Below are positions 26,522 to 35,332 of a DNA stretch of 64,000 nucleotides, piece after piece. Location: the NCBI RefSeq assembly GCF_920987055.1, contig NZ_CAKLBX010000001.1, positions 2,838,501 through 2,902,500 of the forward strand, read 5' to 3'. Position 1 is the first letter of the stretch; each line of letters starts with the position of its first letter. Below the pieces are notes generated by a model. The model had not been told where the DNA came from, did no database searches, and worked only from the letters and a program-made list of their open reading frames with translations. This DNA is from Novosphingobium sp. CECT 9465 (GTDB taxonomy: Bacteria > Pseudomonadota > Alphaproteobacteria > Sphingomonadales > Sphingomonadaceae). The position numbers and the translations under genes are program-made.

Positions 26522-28558
26522 TCACAGGTCTTTCAAGAATTCCGACCCCGGCGTGATACCTGTGACAATCAATCGGTCCCTCGCGCGGGTGCAAGCAACA
26601 TAGAGCAACTGCCGTTCTGTCTCGTAGATATCGTCGAGTTCACCTTCGTCCGCGGCATCCTCGATCCGGGATTGCAGCGGCAGCGAATCTTCATCGCATG
26701 CCACGACAGCGACTGCTCTGAATTCCAACCCCTTGGCCAAATGCATCAGCGCGACGGTAGCCTCAGAATCTACCCCTGCGCGTTGTGCGGCACTACGAGC
26801 CCGACCCATTGAAGCCGGATCGCGAACGAATATCCCGATTTCAGCTGGGGCAACGCCATCCGAAATTGCATCCTCAAGAAATTTCGCCACCACTGCGATT
26901 TCGGCTTCATAGGAATCGAGAATGCTGACGACCGGAGCTGGCCCGTCAAACAAAGAGACCGTCCCGTCACGGTCCTCCTGATTGCCATCGGGGTCGCGCA
27001 ACGCGCTAGGCAGCAGACCATCTGCCATTCCTCTTATCTGACGAGAGGTTCGATAGCAGACCTTGAGCGTGGAAGAGCGCCCTCGAACGTCGATGCCCAA
27101 GGCCTTCCACGAAAATGGATGCTGAAAAATGCGCTGACCAAGGTCGCCTGCAAAGAACAATGCATCAGCATGGCCAGGTGTAATCGCGGAGAGGAAAACA
27201 AGCTCTGCAGGACCAAGATCCTGTGCCTCATCGACGATGATGGCGCCAAATGGCTTATCGGTTCGCACCCGATAGTCGGCCGCCACCTGGCGGTAGACGC
27301 TCGAGCGCGTGAACAGGCCACGCGCCGATAGTGCTGATCGAACGCGGTCAAAGACCGACCACAACCGCTCACGTTGCTTCGGCCCCAAAGGGCTTCGTCG
27401 GCCGAGACGAGGAACCTGAGCATATGCTTCGAGCCCGTCGATCCCCCACGCATCAACAACATTGGTCCATTCGGACAGCAGGAAGCGATCAGAAAAACCG
27501 CGCACATCGGCTTCGGCAGCAGCAGTGGCGATAAGCTCTGCCAATGCCTCTGCGCCCGCAATGCGCGGTCGACGTCCGGTCGAAAGCTGGAATAACTCAT
27601 CGGCGACATTCGCCCAATCACTCACCGTTATCCGCGGGACGATACCGCTGGCTTCAGGCGCAAGTACCTTGACCTTGCTGGCCAGTTCGCGCGCCAAAGG
27701 CTCGGAAAATGTGGCAAGCAAAATTCGGCGGGCTGGATCAGCACGCGCCAGTCGCACGGCACGGTGCAAGGCGACGACAGTCTTACCCGTGCCGGCAGAG
27801 CCGGACACCCTCGCTGGTCCATCGAAGCTGCGCTCGACCATTGCGCGCTGCGAAGGATGCAGGAACACGCCCCACCGCTCCCAAGGAAAGTCGAGCGCAA
27901 GCCGCAGCTCGTCCTCGTCTGCCACGATACGAATGCGGCGCTGGGCATCGGGGTGTGCATATGGGTCGGTTGTGGAAACGGGAGACGGCTTGGCTAGACG
28001 CCCGCTATCGACATATTGCAGCAGGGCTTCTGCGGCTTCCCCTGGCAAGTGGGCAGCGATGTCGAGGAAGCTGTCTTCGGTGGCAGTGGTCACATCGGCC
28101 AGCCAGTCTATCGGCACGCCGATGGACAGGAGTTCAGCTTCGGTCAGCTTGGCGAAAAGGCGGGGCGCCGAAACAGGGGCTTCCGGGAAGGGAAGCTGCG
28201 GCGCGGCAGGCAATACCGCTTCTTCAACCCGCTCCCGAATTTCTACGATCTGGATCGCGCCCGTCGTGGGATGGGCTTCGATGCGTCGGCGCTGGGCCCA
28301 GGCGTAGGCATCGTCGTGATGATCGACATAGGCGATCAAAAGGCTCGAAGCCGTCTTGTGCACGATCAACCGCAAATCGCGGCTGACCCGTACCGACCAG
28401 AAATTCGGGTCCTTGGCGCGCTCGATCCGGTGGAAGGATTGCCCCTTGCCGGTCGGGTCGATTTGAAGATCGACGACGCTGGTTTTCACCAGCTTGGCCT
28501 CTTGAGCTGGCAACCGGGCCAACGCGGCCGTGAATGTATCGGCGAGGTGAAAGTTCAT
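26522..28558 (-). CDS. UvrD/Rep-like SF1 helicase with an N-terminal RelE/ParE-like domain
   Basis: This is a 678-residue fusion. The start at 28558 overlaps the upstream GIY-YIG gene stop. Residues ~1-95 (FHRIERAKDPNFWSVRVSRDLRLIVHK, then LLIAYVDHHDDAYAWAQRR) match RelE/ParE-superfamily toxin folds. A linker follows, then an SF1 helicase: Walker A GSAGTGKT, DEAQDLGPAELVFL, GDLGQRIFQHPFSWKALGI, CYRTSRQIR, and motif VI in ACTRARDRLIVTG. Such fusions are found in defence islands; the RelE-like part may bind nucleic acid rather than act as a ribonuclease. It is the last gene of a minus-strand block that includes the type III R-M genes. Confidence 0.8.
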   Translation of the reverse strand: MNFHLADTFTAALARLPAQEAKLVKTSVVDLQIDPTGKGQSFHRIERAKDPNFWSVRVSRDLRLIVHKTASSLLIAYVDHHDDAYAWAQRRRIEAHPTTGAIQIVEIRERVEEAVLPAAPQLPFPEAPVSAPRLFAKLTEAELLSIGVPIDWLADVTTATEDSFLDIAAHLPGEAAEALLQYVDSGRLAKPSPVSTTDPYAHPDAQRRIRIVADEDELRLALDFPWERWGVFLHPSQRAMVERSFDGPARVSGSAGTGKTVVALHRAVRLARADPARRILLATFSEPLARELASKVKVLAPEASGIVPRITVSDWANVADELFQLSTGRRPRIAGAEALAELIATAAAEADVRGFSDRFLLSEWTNVVDAWGIDGLEAYAQVPRLGRRSPLGPKQRERLWSVFDRVRSALSARGLFTRSSVYRQVAADYRVRTDKPFGAIIVDEAQDLGPAELVFLSAITPGHADALFFAGDLGQRIFQHPFSWKALGIDVRGRSSTLKVCYRTSRQIRGMADGLLPSALRDPDGNQEDRDGTVSLFDGPAPVVSILDSYEAEIAVVAKFLEDAISDGVAPAEIGIFVRDPASMGRARSAAQRAGVDSEATVALMHLAKGLEFRAVAVVACDEDSLPLQSRIEDAADEGELDDIYETERQLLYVACTRARDRLIVTGITPGSEFLKDL

Positions 28559-29139
28559 CACTTGCGCTTGATTGTGCGATTTCGGCGCGGTTTGACCGCG
28601 ATCCAAGGGTAGAGAATTCTCTCCGGCATGCGGCCCGAGAACTTATAGCCCTGATTTGTGATATCCCAGGCCCGACCTGGGTGAGCACCCATTCCTGGCA
28701 ACGTTGACTGCTTTTTGTCGTTCCAGAGGTCTTCCCAAAGCGTCCATATCAGAATGTGCTCTAGCTCCTCGATCGCTCGTCGGTTGCCGCTGCCGATCGC
28801 AGTTCGGTAGGTGCCGAAGTCTATCGTCCCGATGCTAAGCGCCACGTTCCCCCTGATCGCACGAATCTCGTCGACCTTGGGATGGTTGCTGAAGCGGGCG
28901 TCCAGATTGTTGGTGATACCAATATACTGGATCACGTCGCGCCAGTTCGAGCGCCCGTGATTTCGGACCAAAGCATATAGATACCCTGGCTCAGTGAACT
29001 CCTCCTCGAACACGATCTTACCGGATTTCTCCAGTTTCCGCGGACGAGACCAATCGATCGTCACCGGCTTGAAAAGCTGCCGGTTCGCCGAGTTGAGCAA
29101 TTCGGCAGGGTCGCTGCCATAGTCGATTGGCTTCAGCAT
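28558..29139 (-). CDS. GIY-YIG-like nuclease domain protein
   Basis: This is a 193-residue protein. YLYALVRNHG and QYIGITNNLDARFSNHPK give the two-strand GIY/YIG core and the catalytic Arg region, and the later AIEELEHILIW supplies the metal-binding Glu. The N-terminal 50 residues are unassigned. It begins four bases after the mod stop and overlaps the helicase by one base, so it is part of the same transcript. A type III R-M system normally has only mod and res, so these two genes are accessory nuclease and helicase candidates. Confidence 0.65.
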   Translation of the reverse strand: MLKPIDYGSDPAELLNSANRQLFKPVTIDWSRPRKLEKSGKIVFEEEFTEPGYLYALVRNHGRSNWRDVIQYIGITNNLDARFSNHPKVDEIRAIRGNVALSIGTIDFGTYRTAIGSGNRRAIEELEHILIWTLWEDLWNDKKQSTLPGMGAHPGRAWDITNQGYKFSGRMPERILYPWIAVKPRRNRTIKRK

Positions 29140-29143
29140 GCAG

Positions 29144-32100
29144 CTACACCCGATACACCTTCATCACTTCGTCGCCGAAATGGTTGATGACCTTCACCGC
29201 GATCGCGCCGCCGTCGGGGCGCACGAAGGGGCGGCTTTCGGCGCTGTAGAGGGTGGACCAGGCGTCCTCGTCGATCTCGGCCTTCAGCGCCTTGCGGAGC
29301 TGTTCATAGGGATCGTTCGCGCCGAGGAAGTAGGCGTGGCGGACGAAGAAGCTTTCCTCGTTGTAGTCGGTATCGATGAACCATGCGGCGATGTCGCGCA
29401 CGTCGTTGCTGCGGATGTCACCGGTATTGGGATCATAGACGTCCACGCCGTTGACCTTCACCCGCAGGCGGCCATCGTCATCGTTGATGATATCGATATC
29501 CGGTTCACCGAAGATGACGAAAAGGTTACCCTTGCCGGTGTTCTTCAACTCGTCGGCCATGTGCAGGTCAGGGTTCATCCGGGCCTTCAGAATGGGCAGC
29601 GGCCCCAGACGGTCGAGCTCTGAGGAATGCGCGTCGAAGTTGAAGGCGCAGGCGATCAATACGTCGAAACCAGCCTCGTTTGCCTCGCGTGCGGAGGCGG
29701 TGAGATCGGGGCGGGAGACGGTGCCGTATTCGGGGCCGATCAGGATGCCGGCACGGCGCATGGTGCCGGTATCGGCGTCGCCTTCCATGAAGCGCGCCTC
29801 CGCGCCAATCCAGCGGCCCGGCCACGGGTTGACGCTGTCGAACACGATCTTGCGGTTCTTGTCCGACTGATGGATGCCGACGCTCTTGAGGTACTCGATC
29901 ACCACCTGAGCGAAATCGGTCTCGGGATTGTCAGGCGCGGCCCGCTTGCCATCGGCCGCGTTGAGGTCATCGACCAGTTCGCCAGCATCCGAAGGCACGA
30001 TGCGGTGCGGAGAGAGGCTTTCGACCGTGAACGGCCCGGCGACGCGCACCTTGCTGGTGTCGGGATACGGCCGATCATAGAGGAACTCGCTGTCAGCGAC
30101 TTCGGCAATCGCCTTGTCGATTTCCGTCTGCCGCGCGATGCGTGCTTCCCACCACCGGTCATGGATCTTAATCACATCCTCCGGCCAAGGATCGCCGGGA
30201 ACGGCAGGAAGTGTGTCCAGAGTAAGGAATTTGCCAAGGTTGACGCTCAGCGCAGCAACAACCTCCTCTCGTCGAGCGAGTGGTTGCTGGGAGCGTGCAA
30301 TTGCCCACAACTCGGCGTCTGACTTGCCCCATGGATCATAGGCGTCGCGGGGAATCTGCCATTCCTGCCAGTCTTCGGCCTTGAGGCGGTTAAGCTCCAC
30401 GCGCAGCGGCTCCAGAACTTCCTGCCACTTCTCCCAAATGTCATCGATACGGGCGTTCCCAGCGATGTCCTTGAGCATAATGTGGGGCACGCGTTCATAG
30501 ACGAAGCCTTGGCGGATATCGTTACCGTAGGTTCGGTCAGACGGCACGCGGCCTGTAAGCGTTGCTTCCTTGGCCGCGCCTTCTCGGCTGTCTGCCAACA
30601 AATACCATGGATACCGCGCTGACATGAGGCGAGTGCGGGCTAACGCCAGAGCAACACGACTTGTATCCATTGTAATCCAACGGCGCCCCCATTGCTCAGC
30701 GACATATGCTGTGGTGCCTGAGCCGCAGGTCGGGTCGAGAACCAGATCGCCAGGATCGGTTGTCATCAACATGCAGCGTTCAATGATCTTTGCAGCGGTT
30801 TGCACGACGTAAACCTTCGGATCTGAAAATCCGGAGATCACAGTATCTGTCCACATATTCGTGTAGGGATATACGGGGAAGTCATTCAGAAATCTGACGT
30901 ATCGAAGCGTATTCCCGATGAATATAAAGCGTTTCGCAAATGATAGGCGCCTCAACCCGGCAAGGTCCGTTTTGAATGTTCCCTTTGATAGCTTAAACTC
31001 TTTGCCTTCGTATGTGAAAGCTCGCACGTCTCCGCCTTGGGCAGGACGTTGGCTTGTGACATCTCCGTGAGCAAACACTGAGACTTTGGTTAAGTCTCCA
31101 TCGTCGTTACGCCACTGATTCAGAGGCCTGCGTCGCCCGTCTGGCAGTTGGCCAAATGTGTATTGTGACGCGCCTTCCTCGCCAGGGGCCTTCAATTGAA
31201 ATAGCGGCCGAATTTTTAATGCATCGGATTTCCCATACCAAAGGACATGGTCAAATACCGATGACAATCCGTCCGAAGATGAAGACGTCGTCTTCAGAAA
31301 TGCGATTTGGCTGACAAAATTATCGTCGCCAAACACTTCGTCCAAAACCGCGCGGACCCGGTGGACATTTTCATCGCTGATCTGGACAAAGATGCTGCCC
31401 GTCGACGTCAACAGATCGCGCATAACGGTGAGGCGGTCACGGAGATAGGTCAGGTACGAGTGGATGCCGTCTTTCCAGGTGTCACGAAAGGCTTTCACCT
31501 GCTCGGGCTCGCGGCTGATGTCGGTCTGCTTGCCGTCCTTCACGTCGCGGCTTTGCGTGGAAACCTGCCAGTTGCTGTTGAACTTGATCCCGTAAGGCGG
31601 ATCGAAATAGATGCACTGCACCTTGCCTTTCAGCCGCTCGCGCTCGGCCAGGCTCGCCATCACAGACAGGCTGTCGCCGAGGATCATTCGGTTCGACCAG
31701 TGTTGCGGGTGCTGGTAAAAATCGCTCGCCGCATCCTTGGGCACGCCGTTGAAATCGGCGAACAGATCGTCGAACAGGCCGGGCGCATCGGTATTGGCAG
31801 CAGCAGACTTGGCCGTCTGGCGCTTGAGGTCCTCGATGATCGCCTTGGGGTGGATTTTCTCCTGGATATACAGCGGCGGGGTCTGGACGATCAGGTCCGA
31901 CCAGTCCTGCACATCCTTGCCGCGCCAGACTAGCTGCGCGTCGCCAAGCTCGACGCTGCCGGTTTCGGTGAGCTTTTCGATCTGGGCATCGGACAGCGAG
32001 ATGCGCATGCCGTTCCAGACGATCTGCGGGTCTTTGTCGCCATCGCGCAGGCGCACTTCGCCTTGCTCCAGCGGACGGGCGCGAGGATATGCCGTCGGCG

Positions 32101-32224
32101 GACGCGGGGAATGATCCTCCTCGCGCTGAAAAAAGCTCTGCATTTCGGCGGTCGGGATGTTGATCCGCGTATCGCCGTGCCGCAGCGCCTCGACATCCTT
32201 GGGGCCGGTGGGTTTGCGGGCCAT
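29144..32224 (-). CDS. mod: Type III R-M DNA methyltransferase (Mod)
   Basis: This is a 1026-residue N6-adenine methyltransferase. The catalytic motif DPPY (YFDPPYGIKFNSNW) is near residue 206 and the AdoMet motif DPTCGSGTTAYVAEQWGRR near 496; this order is that of the beta class used by type III Mod subunits. The protein is larger than common Mods (600-700). The ~120-residue N-terminal extension and ~400-residue C-terminal part may carry target recognition and Res contact. Its ATG overlaps the res stop (TAATG). The methylation specificity cannot be read from sequence. Confidence 0.9.
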   Translation of the reverse strand: MARKPTGPKDVEALRHGDTRINIPTAEMQSFFQREEDHSPRPPTAYPRARPLEQGEVRLRDGDKDPQIVWNGMRISLSDAQIEKLTETGSVELGDAQLVWRGKDVQDWSDLIVQTPPLYIQEKIHPKAIIEDLKRQTAKSAAANTDAPGLFDDLFADFNGVPKDAASDFYQHPQHWSNRMILGDSLSVMASLAERERLKGKVQCIYFDPPYGIKFNSNWQVSTQSRDVKDGKQTDISREPEQVKAFRDTWKDGIHSYLTYLRDRLTVMRDLLTSTGSIFVQISDENVHRVRAVLDEVFGDDNFVSQIAFLKTTSSSSDGLSSVFDHVLWYGKSDALKIRPLFQLKAPGEEGASQYTFGQLPDGRRRPLNQWRNDDGDLTKVSVFAHGDVTSQRPAQGGDVRAFTYEGKEFKLSKGTFKTDLAGLRRLSFAKRFIFIGNTLRYVRFLNDFPVYPYTNMWTDTVISGFSDPKVYVVQTAAKIIERCMLMTTDPGDLVLDPTCGSGTTAYVAEQWGRRWITMDTSRVALALARTRLMSARYPWYLLADSREGAAKEATLTGRVPSDRTYGNDIRQGFVYERVPHIMLKDIAGNARIDDIWEKWQEVLEPLRVELNRLKAEDWQEWQIPRDAYDPWGKSDAELWAIARSQQPLARREEVVAALSVNLGKFLTLDTLPAVPGDPWPEDVIKIHDRWWEARIARQTEIDKAIAEVADSEFLYDRPYPDTSKVRVAGPFTVESLSPHRIVPSDAGELVDDLNAADGKRAAPDNPETDFAQVVIEYLKSVGIHQSDKNRKIVFDSVNPWPGRWIGAEARFMEGDADTGTMRRAGILIGPEYGTVSRPDLTASAREANEAGFDVLIACAFNFDAHSSELDRLGPLPILKARMNPDLHMADELKNTGKGNLFVIFGEPDIDIINDDDGRLRVKVNGVDVYDPNTGDIRSNDVRDIAAWFIDTDYNEESFFVRHAYFLGANDPYEQLRKALKAEIDEDAWSTLYSAESRPFVRPDGGAIAVKVINHFGDEVMKVYRV

Positions 32225-35205
32225 TATGCAACTTCCTTATTCGTCAACGTCTCGACCAGTCGGCCGAATTCTTCCTGAATCGCGAAGACCTCACGGAATT
32301 CGGCGAAGGTCCATTTTCCAAATGTGCCGATCGCATTGACGCCGGGCACCCACAGAGTATGCATCGTGTCAGCTTTCAACTGGGCATCAAGACCCCGGAA
32401 ACCCTTGGTCTCCAATACCAGCGTGATCACCTCGCCGCCGCCAACATCTAGCCGGACAAGGAAATCCGGGATATATCGCCGCACGCTGCGCCCGATCCGG
32501 TATGGCACCTCGAACTGCATGCCCTGGTTCTTGGCGTAGCTGAGCACTTTGGGGTGCGCTTCCAGCACGCGGGCGAGCTCGCCCTCCCACTCGCTGTCGA
32601 GCGTGACGTGGCTGATGTGGCTCCGACGAGCGTCCGTCTTCCAGACCGCCTTGGTCGTCTGGAAATTGACCGAGGCGGTCGAACCCTGAGGCTCATAGCT
32701 GTCCAGCACGGCGCGCGGCTGCCGGTCATCGCCGGCGGACCGGATTATGGCGTTGGCGATAATCTCGGCAATGGTGTCGGCAATGCCAAGATAAAGCACC
32801 GCGCCAAGCTGCACCCCACCGCTCAGTTCCAGCCAGCCTTCATCGAGCCAGCGGCGGCAGATGCGCTGGATTTGCGGGAACAGGTGCTGGCGCGGGAACC
32901 CGTCCTCATCCCGGAACCGGCGATAGAGCAGGTGCTTGGCCAGGTTGAAGCTGATTTCCGATGGGCGATAAGCTGCCAGCACCGCAGGTGTGAGCGTGAT
33001 CGCCTCGCCGACGATGCCCTGCATCAGCACTTCGCAGGGGCCGACGATTGTCGGATCGAGCTTGAAGCGCGAATCCTCGGTGAAGGTCGCGCTCAGCTTT
33101 TCATCGGGCATGTCGACCCGGAAGCCGGCGACGCGCGGGAAGACGATCTCCAGATCGGCCCGCTCTCGCACAGCGTGAACATGCGTGGCCGTCTTCGGCT
33201 TGGTCGGTGGCGAGGCAATGGCAGGGCCGGTAAAGGCAAAGGGAATGCCCATGACCTGGGCATATTCGACCTCGAACTTGTCTTCCTCGTTCAGATCGTA
33301 TGACAGTCGGCGAAGCCCGCGCCCAACCACCTGCTCGCACAGAAGCTGCGTACCAAATGCACGAACGCCGAGGATGTGGGTGACGGTGTTGGCATCCCAA
33401 CCTTCGGTCAGCATCGAGACCGATACGACACAGCGGATCTGTTCGCCCAGCTTACCGGTGCGGCCAACGCTGTTCATCACCTCGCGTAGCAGTTCGCCAT
33501 CGCTCGGCTCGGTGGTTTCGCCGGCGCCATTGGCACGGCGCTGCTCTGCCTTGAAGGCTTCGATCTCTGCCTCGGCGATCTTTCGGAATGCCGGGTCGAT
33601 CGCGTCGCCGGACTCAAACTGCTTGCTGTCGATCAGGATTGTGTTGGGTCGGGCGATGGCCTGGCCATGCTCGTCATAGTTCGAGAACAGCTTGAGCGCA
33701 CCGGGGTGAAAATTGCGCTCTTCATTGATCGTTTCGCCGTCCTCGCTCTCCCGCTCAAACCCTGCGATCCAGTCATAAATCAGGCGCGAGATGGCGGTGT
33801 TCTGGCAGACGACGATGAAGACGGGCGGGATGCCGACGCCCTCGGCCTCCCATTCCCGGTAATGCTCTTCATAGTTGGAATACAGCGCGTGAAGCGCCGT
33901 CATCAGCATCGGCGGCAGGTCGAGCGGGTTCTTCGTCCGCAGCAGGTCTTTGCCGATGTGCTTCCAAAGGTCGCGATAGATCGGGTCGTCTGCCGCAAGG
34001 CTGTTGTCCGCCACGGGCACGCGCGGCAGTTTCACGATGCCGCACTCGATGGCATCCATCAGGCTGAAATCGGAAACCACCCAGGGAAACAGCGTGCCTT
34101 CCTGATAGCCTGACCCTCGAAGGAAAAACGGGGTGGCTGACAGATCATAGACATGGCGCACGCCAATCTTGCGCTTGAGCGCCTCGATCCCGGCGATTCA
34201 GAGCCGCGCGGCTTCATTGTTTTCCTTGGCCTCGGCAGCCGCTTCGCGGTCGAGCTTTTCTTCCTCGGAGAGCGCACGCTCGCGGTAGCAGTGATGCGCC
34301 TCATCGTTGATGACGACGACATTCTTGAATGAAAGCAGCTTGCCGCAAGCCCGTTCGAGCATCTGGCCGTCGGTCTCGCGCGTGAGAACCGGTTCACGAC
34401 TGTTGCCCTTGAGAAATGCGCGTCCAACCTTGGAAAGCTGCATCGTCTCGCGGTGCTGGAAGCTGTGATAATTGGTGATGACGATGTTGGCTTTTTGGAG
34501 CTCGGCCAGCATGTCGGCCGGCACGATCTCGCGCGACTTGTAGTAGCTATCGGGGTGCTCTGGCAGCAGGACCTGGAGACGGTCCTTGATGGTGATGCCG
34601 GGCGTGACGATCAGGAACGCCTTTGAAAACCTGTCTGATCCCGGTGCGCGGACGGCATTGAGTGTCTGCCACGCGATGAGCATCGCCATGACGGTGGTCT
34701 TGCCTGCGCCTGTCGCCATCTTGAGTGCAAGGCGGAGCAGTTCCGGATTTGCATCGAGGTTGCGCGCCTCGATGTCGCGCCAGAGATGCGCATATTGCCG
34801 CTTCGTCCTGGCAACCTCGATCAGCCAGATCAGTGTCTCGACCGCCTCGACCTGACAGAAAAAGGGCTTTTGGTTGGCGAATGGATGATGGCGCCAGTGC
34901 TCCAGCAACCTCTGTGTGGTTGGAGTGACACCCCAATCAGCGCCGCCCGGCAGATCACGCCAGTCATCTACATGACGGCGGATTTCATTGATGATCGCAT
35001 TGTCATCATAGGTCTCAAGGTCGAGGCTTCCCTGGGTTCCAGTGCCTTTGCGCTTGGCCTTCGGCACGGGCACCACAAATTTCGAGGGCCTGCGACCGGC
35101 AACAGGCGGCTGATCCAGCGGTTGCCCATGTTCATCCAGCGAGTGGAAATGGGTTGGCTTCTTGTAGGGCGAATTAAGGATTGGCTGTTCATAGAAACTC
35201 GTCAC
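32224..35205 (-). pseudogene. res: Type III restriction endonuclease (Res) interrupted by an in-frame TGA
   Basis: This gene should give a 993-residue helicase-nuclease. The N-terminal part (35205 to 34198) has motif I MATGAGKTTVMAMLI and the DEAH-type box VINDEAHHCYRE. Then a TGA at 34200-34198 stops translation at codon 336, between NNEAARL and IAGIEALKRKIGVRHVYDLSATPFFL. Both sides are in the same frame, and relatives have Trp here (ARLWISG), so one TGG-to-TGA change explains the break. The second half keeps motifs III-VI and the nuclease YIPDFLVRL...LVLETKGFRG (PD...E-x-K). An internal ATG at 34161 could give a 645-residue fragment. Restriction is probably lost while Mod stays active. Confidence 0.85.
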
Positions 35206-35332
35206 GCCAATTCCCCTGATTCACTTGATCATAGCCACACGCGGTGCGCCGTTGTTGTTGAGCCGCAAGTCTTCTATCGTTAGAATGCTTCAGCCTCAAC
35301 TGACCGCAGCCCGTGTGCGTAAATTCTTGAGA

